In this document: one piece after another, positions 18,009 through 25,883 of the stretch
How the letters are laid out: every line of letters starts with the position of its first letter
How positions within the stretch are numbered: position 1 is the stretch's first letter
Assembly: GCA_023421075.1 (NCBI GenBank)
Contig: JAEZUM010000022.1
Coordinates: forward strand, 1 to 64,000
Direction: 5' to 3'
Source: Bacillota bacterium
Lineage (GTDB): Bacteria > Bacillota > Clostridia > Lachnospirales > Lachnospiraceae
DNA length: 64,000 bases
Position numbers and translations under genes: made by a program
Notes under the pieces: model-generated
What the model saw: only the letters and a program-made list of their open reading frames with translations
What the model was told of the DNA's origin: nothing
Database searches by the model: none

Positions 18009-19310
18009 CTATAACATCTCAACCATTTCGCCATTTAGTATCTTATTTGTCGTTCTCATTGCACACATCTTACCACACATGGAGCAGCTGTGCTTATCGG
18101 CAGGCGGTGCACTCTCAAAGTATTCCCGTGCCTTTTTCGGGTCGAGAGCATGGGAGAACATCTCCTCCCAATCGGTCCTTCTTCTCGCATCACTCATCCG
18201 ATTATCCCAATCTCTGGCACCCGGTACTCCTTTGGCGATATCGGCAGCATGAGCTGCAATCTTTGAAGCGATGATTCCCTCCTTCACATCATGAATATCC
18301 GGTAAGCGAAGATGCTCCGCCGGTGTGACATAGCAGAGAAAATCTGCACCATTTGCCGCGGCAATCGCTCCACCGATGGCCGAGGTAATGTGATCATAGC
18401 CCGGTGCAATATCGGTTACCAGCGGCCCCAACACGTAGAAGGGTGCACCATGACAAAGTCTCTTCTGAATTATCATATTAGCAGCAATCTCATTTAGTGC
18501 CATGTGCCCGGGTCCCTCAACCAGAACCTGAACCTTCTTCTCCCAGGCTCTCTTCGTCAGGTGTCCCAGTTCAATTAATTCCGACAGTTGTCCGGCATCA
18601 CTGCTGTCATGGATGCTCCCTGGTCGGAGCGCATCACCCAGACTGATCGTTACATCATATTCATAAAGAATATCAAGAACCTCATCATAGTATTCATAGA
18701 AGGGGTTCTCGTTCCCCGTCATCTCCATCCATGCAAAAATAAGTGACCCACCTCTGGACACAATATTCGTCAGTCGACTTGAGTTTTTAAAGGAAGCGAT
18801 GGCACGACGATTTAGACCGGCATGAATGGTCATAAAATCGACACCCTGCTTCGCATGAGCTTCCACAACCTTCAGAAAATCCTTTGCTGTAATCTTGACT
18901 AAGTCCTTCTCTAGATAACCAATGGCATCATACATCGGCACCGTACCGATCATAGCCGGAGAATAAGCAATCAGCTTTTCACGAAAGGTATTGGTCTTAC
19001 CGTAATTACTCAGATCCATAATTGCTTCTGCTCCGTATTCCAGTGCTAGCTTCACCTTCTCCATCTCTCTTTCATAGTCTGCACAGTCTCCGGATACGCC
19101 TAGATTGACATTGATCTTCGTCCTCAGACCTTCTCCGATCCCTTCCGGATCTAAGGAGGTATGATTGACATTCGCCGGGATAGCAATTGTACCGGCAGCC
19201 ACTCGATCTCGAATCATCTCCTCCGACCGGTTTTCTTTCTTAGCAACACACCTCATTTCTTTTGTAATGATACCCATACAGGCTGCTTCCATTTGTGTTC
19301 TATATGACAT
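18009..19310 (-). CDS. thiC: Phosphomethylpyrimidine synthase ThiC
   Basis: A radical-SAM-type 4Fe-4S enzyme that converts aminoimidazole ribotide to HMP-phosphate. Seen: NVNLGVSGD, IMDLSNYG, FMTIHAGLN, SLGDALRPGSIHDSSD, VEGPGHM, LGPLVTDIAPGYDHI and a C-terminal cluster motif CSMCGKMC. The last is the CxxC-x3-C spacing of the short ThiC type rather than the x4 spacing of the long type. The frame opens at 19361, but the ATG at 19310 (MSYRTQMEAAC) has AGGAAAGGACGG and is the family start, giving 433 residues. Confidence 0.96.
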   Translation of the reverse strand: MSYRTQMEAACMGIITKEMRCVAKKENRSEEMIRDRVAAGTIAIPANVNHTSLDPEGIGEGLRTKINVNLGVSGDCADYEREMEKVKLALEYGAEAIMDLSNYGKTNTFREKLIAYSPAMIGTVPMYDAIGYLEKDLVKITAKDFLKVVEAHAKQGVDFMTIHAGLNRRAIASFKNSSRLTNIVSRGGSLIFAWMEMTGNENPFYEYYDEVLDILYEYDVTISLGDALRPGSIHDSSDAGQLSELIELGHLTKRAWEKKVQVLVEGPGHMALNEIAANMIIQKRLCHGAPFYVLGPLVTDIAPGYDHITSAIGGAIAAANGADFLCYVTPAEHLRLPDIHDVKEGIIASKIAAHAADIAKGVPGARDWDNRMSDARRRTDWEEMFSHALDPKKAREYFESAPPADKHSCSMCGKMCAMRTTNKILNGEMVEML

Positions 19311-19366
19311 TTCGTCCGTCCTTTCCTGCAATTGAATCGTTTTATAAAGATCGTGATACAAATAAC

Positions 19367-19867
19367 TTATAATTCCTGCCCCTGTGTCAACCGACTTAGG
19401 ATGCCTGCCTTATGTAATGCTACAAGTAATACCATTGAGATTGCGGCACCGGCGAAGGAGCTGATACCAAAGGGTAATACAAATCCATAGAAAGCCGCCT
19501 TAGAGGATAACAACAGGGCTGCAATCGGATAAGCCAAAAAGGCACCAAGAATTCCGGTTCCGATTACTTCTCCAAGGAAGGCGATGGACAACTTCCTGGT
19601 ACTCTGATATAACAAACCGCAAAGCAGTGCTCCACACATGCTTCCCGGAAACGCTAGTAGACTTCCGGTCCCTAACAAATTGCGTATCAAGGAGGTGACA
19701 AAGGCCATAGCCACCCCATAAAAGGGACCAAGTACAACTCCTGCTAATACATTAATAAAGTGCTGCACCGGAAAAACCTTGGCGACGCCGATGGGAATGG
19801 AGAAGGCAGAGCATACCACCCCCACGGCCACCAATATTCCTGCTAACGATAATTTCTTAACTGACAT
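19367..19867 (-). CDS. thiW: ThiW, thiazole-specific S component of an ECF transporter
   Basis: 166 residues with five or six membrane segments and the ThiW signature of an S component (IGVAKVFPVQHFINVLAGVVLGPFYGV and PGSMCGALLCGLLY). It is thought to bring in the thiazole moiety and needs the shared ECF module (EcfA, EcfA', EcfT) encoded elsewhere. It is the first gene after the TPP riboswitch, with AAGGAGAACG before the ATG. With ThiM downstream, the salvage logic is consistent. Confidence 0.92.
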   Translation of the reverse strand: MSVKKLSLAGILVAVGVVCSAFSIPIGVAKVFPVQHFINVLAGVVLGPFYGVAMAFVTSLIRNLLGTGSLLAFPGSMCGALLCGLLYQSTRKLSIAFLGEVIGTGILGAFLAYPIAALLLSSKAAFYGFVLPFGISSFAGAAISMVLLVALHKAGILSRLTQGQEL

Positions 19868-20032
19868 AATAACGTTCTCCTTTTCATGGTTAATGTGTAA
19901 TTAATTTCGCCGGTCATCATGTAACAGTGTTAGGAAATATAGCTACAATTGAAAGAAATACATTTTTCAAATTTCTCAGCCGCCTTGTTTTCAAGTATTT
20001 CATGTGCGTGATCAAATTGGTTATAGGCACAC
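19868..20032. other. 5' leader between riboswitch terminator and thiW
   Basis: 165 bases. It carries no open frame with a ribosome binding site. It contains AT-rich sequence and the thiW Shine-Dalgarno near its left end. Confidence 0.4.
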
Positions 20033-20062
20033 AAAAAGGGATGCACCACGACGGCGCATCCC
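20033..20062 (-). terminator. Terminator stem of the TPP riboswitch
   Basis: On the minus strand an 11-base GC-rich stem with one G.U pair (20052-20062 with 20038-20048, GGGATGCGCCG / TGGTGCATCCC) with a 3-base loop is followed by TTTTT at 20033-20037. It lies 23 bases after the aptamer, so TPP binding would favour termination. Confidence 0.9.
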
Positions 20063-20085
20063 ACAAATTATCATCATTCATGTTA

Positions 20086-20160
20086 TTCCCTACGTTGGCA
20101 TTATCCAAATCAGGTACGGTCGAAACTATTGTTTCCTCTCAGCCTGCACACAAGCTCCCG
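20086..20160 (-). promoter_or_regulatory. TPP riboswitch aptamer (THI element)
   Basis: The minus strand holds the conserved TPP aptamer in order: GGGAGC at 20155-20160, CTGAGAGG, ACCTGATTTGGATAATGCC, and the closing GTAGGGA ending at 20086-20090. Bulge and loop sequences (CTGAGA; ACCTGAT; GATAATGCC) match the family almost exactly. It controls thiW-thiC-thiM-thiE-thiD. Confidence 0.96.
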
Positions 20161-20210
20161 ACAATATTCATTTATAATCAATGAATTGATTTCTCAATTC
20201 ATTTTGTTAC

Positions 20211-20239
20211 ATTATATTATTCCCCAATCAGAATGTCAA
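20211..20239 (-). promoter_or_regulatory. Consensus sigma-A promoter of the thi operon
   Basis: On the minus strand TTGACA (20234-20239), 17 bases, TATAAT (20211-20216): a perfect match to consensus, about 50 bases ahead of the aptamer. It begins only three bases past the stop codon of the coat-type gene at 20242. Confidence 0.92.
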
Positions 20240-20241
20240 TG

Positions 20242-20541
20242 CTACATTGGATTAATCTTCATTACGGTTTCCGATGCTTCCCGATCCATACTCATCTGAG
20301 CCTGGGGATCAAATGCATTATAATAACCGCGATTCATCATATAGGTGGATATTCTCTCGTGGGTATTGATTGCATCCTCCAGTTGTTTATGAAGAGCATT
20401 CTTAACCTCCGGAGTTGTTGTCTCAGCCAGTGCGGCTGCATAGTTTTTTATTGCGCTCTTCGAGGCAACCAGGAAATCGGTAGCGATCACCTGCTCTGTC
20501 ATATCTGCCATACCTGCCATGTTCTGTATGATATTTGCCAT
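20242..20541 (-). CDS. Spore coat protein, CotF-like domain
   Basis: 99 residues of the Coat F type: a helical, Ala/Met-rich, ferritin-like bundle (ATDFLVASKSAIKNYAAALAE, LHKQLEDAINTHERISTYMMNRGYYNAFDP). The MNRGYYNAFDPQAQ segment is the part most typical of clostridial CotF-like coat proteins. It presumably assembles on the spore surface during late sporulation. GCAGGTGA precedes the ATG. It is 43 bases after the similar gene at 20585 and likely co-transcribed with it. Confidence 0.85.
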   Translation of the reverse strand: MANIIQNMAGMADMTEQVIATDFLVASKSAIKNYAAALAETTTPEVKNALHKQLEDAINTHERISTYMMNRGYYNAFDPQAQMSMDREASETVMKINPM

Positions 20542-20584
20542 AATTTCACCTGCTTTCTCTTATTGATCCTTTTTTCGACCTGAC

Positions 20585-20824
20585 CTAACCGACGGTTGCC
20601 TTAGAACTTGTTTCAAATGCTGTTCCTGCGCCAATCATCAGATCATTGAGTTCTCTGATATGCTCCTTTGCTGTCTCAAAATCCTGCTGTAATAACCCCT
20701 TTAACTCATCATCCTTTACCAAAGCTGTCATAGTAGCCGATTTTGTTGCACACAGATTTTTAAAGGTCACGAGCTCATGGAGCTCCAATGCTTCCCGTGG
20801 CGCTAATTGATTCCCTATCTTCAT
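20585..20824 (-). CDS. Small coat-associated / ferritin-like helical protein
   Basis: 79 residues that look like a shortened relative of the neighbouring CotF-type protein: two amphipathic helices (LELHELVTFKNLCATKSATMTAL and LLQQDFETAKEHIRELNDLM) and a Ser/Thr/Ala tail. AAGGAG lies close to the ATG. In Clostridia such pairs of small CotF-like proteins are common next to each other. Its role in the coat is inferred from this pairing. No metal ligand set is complete enough to call it a ferritin. Confidence 0.65.
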   Translation of the reverse strand: MKIGNQLAPREALELHELVTFKNLCATKSATMTALVKDDELKGLLQQDFETAKEHIRELNDLMIGAGTAFETSSKATVG

Positions 20825-20910
20825 AATTGCTCCTTTCCTGGCACATTATATTATAGATATGAGAAATACTTCTCCAAGACTATTCTCTTCACCGTGATGT
20901 CATTTTATAC

Positions 20911-22038
20911 TTAAGGCTTCAGGATCACCTTGATGCAATTATCTTCTTTTTTATCAAATATTTCATATGCATGTGAACCTTGGTCCAGAGTCAGAATATG
21001 CGTAATGATATCGGTTGGATCATACTTCTTTTCCTTAATCATCTTAAGAATCGGATCTACGTAGACCTGCGCCGGGCATTGTCCCATCTTGAGGGTGATA
21101 TTTTTGGCAAAGAAATCACCTAGAGGAAACATATTATAGCGGGTACCGTATACTCCTACAAATACCACGGTCCCACCTTTTCGTACTGCCTGTGTCGCAA
21201 TCTCAATGGCTGATTTTGAGCCACCCTGAAGCTTTAGTACTGTCTCTATCTTCTCAAATGTTGTCATCTTTCCGTCTACCCCAACGCAGTCCAGTACCAC
21301 ATCAGCACCACCATCGGTAAGATCATGAAGCATTTCGCCCGTATCCTCATGCTCCTCTAGATTTACCGTCTCTACCCCATAACTTCTTGCGTGTGCCAGT
21401 CGGTATTCGATATAATCGACCGCTATAATACGTTTTGCTCCTGCAAGAATAGTCCATTTGATCGCAGAGAGACCGATGGGGCCACAACCAAGAATAACTA
21501 CCGTGTCTCCCTTCTTCACCCCACCGATGTCAACACCCCAATAAGAGGTTGGAAGAACATCCGTCAGAAAAAGTACCTGTTCATCGGTCAACTCCTCCGG
21601 GATTACCTTTGGTCCCACATTGGCATAAGGAACCCTGAGGTATTCTGCTTGTCCTCCGTCATATCCTCCATAGGTATCACTGTAACCAAAGATAGCACCA
21701 ATCTCTCCATGCTCATTGGAATTATCACATTGACTGAACAGATTATGCTCGCAGTACCAGCAATGTCCGCATGCAATAGGAAAGGGCACAATAACCCGGT
21801 CACCCTTCTTAACCTTCGTGACCTCCGGACCTGCTTCCTCCACAATTCCCATGGTCTCATGACCGAGAATAAACCCCTTCTTCATATTCGGTACCATACC
21901 GTGAATCAAATGCAAGTCGGAACCACAGATGGCAGTTGAGGTAACCTTTACGATAATGTCATCCGCCTTTTGAATACTCGGATCTTGTACTTGGGCCACC
22001 TTCACATTCTTTATTCCTTCATATACCAATGCTTTCAT
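20911..22038 (-). CDS. Zinc-dependent alcohol dehydrogenase (MDR family)
   Basis: 375 residues from the chosen start. The catalytic zinc ligands are visible (CGSDLHLIHG, GHETMG), as is the structural zinc cluster (CGHCWYCEHNLFSQC, four cysteines) and the NAD-binding VVILGCGPIGLSAI with an acidic residue after it (AVDYIEYR), suggesting NAD rather than NADP. It resembles glutathione-independent formaldehyde or threonine/sorbitol-type dehydrogenases; the substrate is not known. The first ATG (22047) overlaps the AAAGGATG ribosome site, so I start three codons later at MKALVYEG. No operon partner. Confidence 0.88.
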   Translation of the reverse strand: MKALVYEGIKNVKVAQVQDPSIQKADDIIVKVTSTAICGSDLHLIHGMVPNMKKGFILGHETMGIVEEAGPEVTKVKKGDRVIVPFPIACGHCWYCEHNLFSQCDNSNEHGEIGAIFGYSDTYGGYDGGQAEYLRVPYANVGPKVIPEELTDEQVLFLTDVLPTSYWGVDIGGVKKGDTVVILGCGPIGLSAIKWTILAGAKRIIAVDYIEYRLAHARSYGVETVNLEEHEDTGEMLHDLTDGGADVVLDCVGVDGKMTTFEKIETVLKLQGGSKSAIEIATQAVRKGGTVVFVGVYGTRYNMFPLGDFFAKNITLKMGQCPAQVYVDPILKMIKEKKYDPTDIITHILTLDQGSHAYEIFDKKEDNCIKVILKP

Positions 22039-22130
22039 TGTAATCATCCTTTCACAATAATGCGATAAATCAACAAAATTTTAAATCATTATAAATAGCG
22101 TTACCAATGGCTTATGAAATATACGGACGT

Positions 22131-22195
22131 AAAAATTCCGATATCGAATGTCTCATTTTCATAGAAATCAAAAATGGAAGTACTCGATATCGGAA
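22131..22195 (-). terminator. Terminator after the lipoprotein gene / surface operon
   Basis: A perfect 12-base inverted repeat TTCCGATATCGA (22136-22147 and 22184-22195) with an inner CATTTT/AAAATG stem is followed on the minus strand by TTTTT (22131-22135). It lies 45 bases past the stop of the gene at 22240. Confidence 0.82.
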
Positions 22196-22239
22196 CTTAG
22201 GGATGAAAGAACCCATATTGCTAGGATTTTTCATGATTT

Positions 22240-22788
22240 TTAATTGTTAAGACCTTCTACTATTGCATAATACGTAATCGATGTAACTTCATCCTCTTCA
22301 ACGATAAAGGTAAGCTTCGTCTCACCCAGTCGATATACATAAGAGGTTCCTTCTGCGGTATAATCCTTTCCATATGCAGCTGTCACCTCATCTAAGGTAG
22401 AACCAAGATAGACTCCCTTGTCCGTAGACACGGAATCATCCAGAAGATTTACATAGGACACATAATCCTTATTGTCCTTCGGATATGTCCCAAGTTCAAA
22501 GCCATTATAATAATAGATTTTATCCAAACCCTGAAAAGCACAGCTTGCTGCCTCAAAGTATTCGACCGGATCTCCAAGCTCCTCAACAATTGGCTTAGCA
22601 TCTACATTCATTGGGATAGTAACACCGTCATTTTCGAAGGAATAACCCTCTATCTGTTTCGGAGAAGCCTTGGTCACCTCATTGGTAGCCTTCCCGGATG
22701 CAGCCTCTTTTCCTTCCTCCATCGTATCATCCTTACCACAGGCTGTCAGAACAAGCATCACAGTAAGTACTAAAATTATTCTTTTCAT
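22240..22788 (-). CDS. Small lipoprotein of unknown function
   Basis: 182 residues. The signal peptide ends in LTAC with the lipidated Cys17, then a Lys/Glu/Thr-rich linker, then a compact domain of about 130 residues (GVTIPMNVDAKPIVEELGDPVEYFEAASC, GVYLGSTLDEVTAAYGKDY). The two halves each look like a small alpha/beta repeat with a GxxLGSTLDEV-type motif, reminiscent of SmpA/OmlA-like or BLIP-like modules; I do not assign a function. It follows the SGNH-type gene by 82 bases on the same strand and precedes the terminator, so it may be the last gene of the surface operon. Confidence 0.75.
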   Translation of the reverse strand: MKRIILVLTVMLVLTACGKDDTMEEGKEAASGKATNEVTKASPKQIEGYSFENDGVTIPMNVDAKPIVEELGDPVEYFEAASCAFQGLDKIYYYNGFELGTYPKDNKDYVSYVNLLDDSVSTDKGVYLGSTLDEVTAAYGKDYTAEGTSYVYRLGETKLTFIVEEDEVTSITYYAIVEGLNN

Positions 22789-22870
22789 CCTAATGTCCTA
22801 ACCTTTCACACATTATCTTATTTATGTTATACCAATCATCACTGTCCGGCTCTATCTTCAAATGTTCACA

Positions 22871-23953
22871 CTATTCCTCTTCGATGGTCTGGGCAAAGGC
22901 ACCATAGCTTTTCAGGCAGCCGTATTCCTTCAATTCATTCTCCTGCTGATCCTTCATTGCATAATAATAATTCACCTTCTGCTGCCATAGCTTAACCAAC
23001 TCCTCGTCCTTTCTTCGATCCGGCAGTTGAAACTTCTCCTGTAGAAGCTGTCCCAGATAACTCGTGAACTTTTCGGCTCCGGACAGATTCATATGCAGCC
23101 CGCCATCGTAGGTATCCATATCATAATCAATTCCAATTTCATCGGTAAGCTTAAGAAAGTTGATATAGGTCAGATTATTCTCTCTCGCATAGCTCTCGAT
23201 CTGCTCATCCCATTCTTCATACCAATAAGGATAGACGCTCGGCGATTTCATCAGAACCAGTTCAATCCCATTCTTCTTACAGAGCTTTGTCATTCGGTTC
23301 AGATAATCATAGCTGTTCTTGCCAAATTGATAATCCGGTAGTTTCTTTCCCTTCGGTATAACCGTAACCGGTTTCGTATCAACTCGCATCAAAAATCCAT
23401 TATGAGATAGCGTTTCTTTCTGAAACAAATATCTAACATCCTCAGAAGTAAGCTCGTTCCATCTGGAATGATACCTGAGAATCGGGAACAAATACGTGAT
23501 ATAGGCTTCATCCTCCATCATGGAGGCCTTGATCGCACGTAGCTTAGACCATGAAAGCTTCATCCCGTCAAGAGTTAACCGATTGTAGGCTTCCTTCTGC
23601 GGTTCATCATATTTCATTGCAAGAACATTAAAAACGACAACCTTGGGCTTTTCAAACCTTAGTGTTTCTTCCAAAAGATAATAAGACTGCCAGATCAGCT
23701 GTTGAGCACTGCCACGAATATAGCTCGGTATCCCGTATTGCTCCCACAGAGTAATCGGGGATACATTCGAGAACACCTCACAATCTCCGATGAATATGAC
23801 ATCATGCTCCTTCACATCCTTATAATATTCTTCTATCAGATTCCCCTCATGAATGGAGGACATATACTTCGGCATGAATAATCGTTGCAGTAACACCAAT
23901 GTTATTATGACTGAACAAATAGTGACGATATAAACCAATATCTTTTTCTTCAT
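22871..23953 (-). CDS. SGNH-like membrane-anchored protein (DltD-like role), Cys at the nucleophile
   Basis: 360 residues. An N-terminal membrane anchor (about 5-26) leaves the rest outside. The block I motif reads FIGDCEVFSNVSP, with Cys58 where SGNH hydrolases and DltD carry Ser (GDS or GSS). The C-terminal DxxH-type motif is present as YDGGLHMNLSGAEKF near residue 280. The position after MBOAT matches DltD, which finishes transfer of the acyl or aminoacyl group to a surface polymer. A Cys nucleophile would allow a thioester intermediate. This replacement may be a family trait; I cannot check. It lies 52 bases after the MBOAT gene. Confidence 0.75.
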   Translation of the reverse strand: MKKKILVYIVTICSVIITLVLLQRLFMPKYMSSIHEGNLIEEYYKDVKEHDVIFIGDCEVFSNVSPITLWEQYGIPSYIRGSAQQLIWQSYYLLEETLRFEKPKVVVFNVLAMKYDEPQKEAYNRLTLDGMKLSWSKLRAIKASMMEDEAYITYLFPILRYHSRWNELTSEDVRYLFQKETLSHNGFLMRVDTKPVTVIPKGKKLPDYQFGKNSYDYLNRMTKLCKKNGIELVLMKSPSVYPYWYEEWDEQIESYARENNLTYINFLKLTDEIGIDYDMDTYDGGLHMNLSGAEKFTSYLGQLLQEKFQLPDRRKDEELVKLWQQKVNYYYAMKDQQENELKEYGCLKSYGAFAQTIEEE

Positions 23954-24005
23954 TCCAAATTTGCCTTTCTTTGCTTATAACTCATAGATCTTATCTTCCA
24001 ATTTA

Positions 24006-25595
24006 TCAGAACTGACTATAAATAAATTGACTGGCATCATACCCGACGCCGTAAGCACCGAGAATTAATATCGTGACAAATAGCAGGGCATAGGTTGCAC
24101 ACTGCACCGTTAACGGACTTGACGAAAGCTTTTCCCTGACACTACCGCCTCTTCCGGCCAGACTCACCGCCAGTAACAGCAATACAGCGACGACCAATAC
24201 CAGATAATCCGCTAAGGTTAATCCCAGCTGCAGTAAACCCCCGGTAAAAAGCGCTCCGTAATTCCATTTTGTCACAATGGTTCCGTACATATGAAACGTC
24301 GTCCCCACATCCCGGTAACAATCGAAGGCTCTTAGAAAGCTCATCAGCCAGAAGGTACGTCCTACTTGGAACAGACGATACCAAAGGGTATGCCGTACCG
24401 TAAACCTTGCATGAAACTTCTCATACAGGGGTGCGCACTCCTGAGAAGCCAGGATAAAAAAGCAGTTCATCAGTCCCCAGACTACAAAATTCCAGGCTGC
24501 GCCATGCCAAATTCCGGTCACAAACCACACAATAATTGAGGCGATATAGATGGATATTCTTCTTCCGAGCCATTCACCCACATTTTTTTTGCATTTCTTC
24601 GATAGATCCAGCATTGATTTACTGACCGAGATGGGATAAAACATATATTCCTTAAACCAGGTTCCCAAGGTGATATGCCATCTTCTCCAGTACTCAGCAA
24701 TTGATTTTGAGAAATAGGGTCGTTCAAAATTCTCTTTCATTTTAATCCCAAGGACTTCGGCCACACCAATGGTAATATCGATGCCGCCGGTAAAATCAGC
24801 GTATAAGGTAATTGCATAGAAAAACATACCGACCAGGACATAAACGCCTTGAAATTCTTCGGGATTACCGACAATCGTCTTAACAGCGACCAGTAACCGG
24901 TCAGCGATTACCAGTTTCTTAAAAAAGCCCCATAGAATCCGCTGTAAGCCAAAGGATATCGTTTTCCCATCCATGGAATGTTCTGAGAATAAGGTTTCCT
25001 TTAAATCATCGAAGCGACTGATCGGCCCCTGTATCAACTGCGGGAAGAAGGATATAAACAAAGCAAGCTTAAAAAGATTGCGTTCATAAGCATATTTCTC
25101 ACGGTAAACGTCGATCAGGTACCCCATAGTCTGGAAGGTATAAAAGGAAATACCAAGGGGAAGAACAAAACCGATTAGTGGCAGGGGCTTTGTACCAAAT
25201 AAATTAAGAACTCCGTTAATATTCGTTATTGTAAAATCCGAATACTTGAGAACTGCGAGGATACCAAAATTAATAACCAGACATAATACCAGCCACCTTC
25301 TTTGCTTCCCCTTCATCAAAGCCTTATATGTCTTTTTTTCCTCTCTGTCCAGTATCTCCTTATTCTCCTTCAGATAGTCGCTCTGAATGGACTGAAGACG
25401 ATTTAGACGATAACTGATATAATAAGTGGACAGTGTAGTTGCTGCAATATAAATCAGATATTGTAGCCCTGCAATACTATAGAATAGATAGCTTGCGAGA
25501 AGCAACAGCATCCATTGGTATCGTTTGGGAATAATGTAATACACAATAAATAACACCAGTATAAAAAAAATAAAGCGGTAAGATGTAAAAAGCAT
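24006..25595 (-). CDS. MBOAT family O-acyltransferase (DltB/AlgI type)
   Basis: 529 residues with about 11-12 membrane segments. The two family histidines are clear: His307 in YWRRWHITLGTWFKEYMFYP and the invariant His364 in GIWHGAAWNF. MBOAT proteins carry an activated acyl group from a carrier across the membrane, to lipoteichoic acid in DltB and to alginate in AlgI. Its length (over 500) is nearer to AlgI/PatA-type proteins than to DltB (about 400-415). It starts 16 bases after the acyl carrier gene. Function in acylating a cell-surface polymer is well supported; the acceptor is not known. Confidence 0.88.
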   Translation of the reverse strand: MLFTSYRFIFFILVLFIVYYIIPKRYQWMLLLLASYLFYSIAGLQYLIYIAATTLSTYYISYRLNRLQSIQSDYLKENKEILDREEKKTYKALMKGKQRRWLVLCLVINFGILAVLKYSDFTITNINGVLNLFGTKPLPLIGFVLPLGISFYTFQTMGYLIDVYREKYAYERNLFKLALFISFFPQLIQGPISRFDDLKETLFSEHSMDGKTISFGLQRILWGFFKKLVIADRLLVAVKTIVGNPEEFQGVYVLVGMFFYAITLYADFTGGIDITIGVAEVLGIKMKENFERPYFSKSIAEYWRRWHITLGTWFKEYMFYPISVSKSMLDLSKKCKKNVGEWLGRRISIYIASIIVWFVTGIWHGAAWNFVVWGLMNCFFILASQECAPLYEKFHARFTVRHTLWYRLFQVGRTFWLMSFLRAFDCYRDVGTTFHMYGTIVTKWNYGALFTGGLLQLGLTLADYLVLVVAVLLLLAVSLAGRGGSVREKLSSSPLTVQCATYALLFVTILILGAYGVGYDASQFIYSQF

Positions 25596-25611
25596 ATTGT
25601 CCCCTATCCTG

Positions 25612-25839
25612 CTATTCTTCCGTTAAGCGTTCTACCATAGCATACAAAGCCATAGCAGAATTAAAATTCTTTGGAACAATCTCATCTACCGGAATTGTGA
25701 TATCGAATTCATCACTAAGATCCGATACGATCGAAACAATATCGAAGGAATCGATGATCTTATCATCAATTAAGGTGGTACACGTCTCGAAATCCACCTC
25801 CGGGTGAAGTCCGCTTAATATCTCTAAAATAATTTCCAT
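25612..25839 (-). CDS. Acyl carrier protein (DltC-like)
   Basis: 75 residues. A single four-helix carrier domain with the phosphopantetheine attachment Ser31 in IIDSFDIVSIVSDL. The usual motif is DSL; Phe after Ser is less common but also seen in DltC-like carriers. It would receive an aminoacyl group from the adenylation protein encoded 44 bases upstream and pass it to the MBOAT protein downstream. The ribosome site is GGAGATACT. Cytoplasmic. Confidence 0.85.
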   Translation of the reverse strand: MEIILEILSGLHPEVDFETCTTLIDDKIIDSFDIVSIVSDLSDEFDITIPVDEIVPKNFNSAMALYAMVERLTEE

Positions 25840-25883
25840 AGTATCTCCTTCTGCACGGCAATTTTTATCATTGCTGTGAACTT

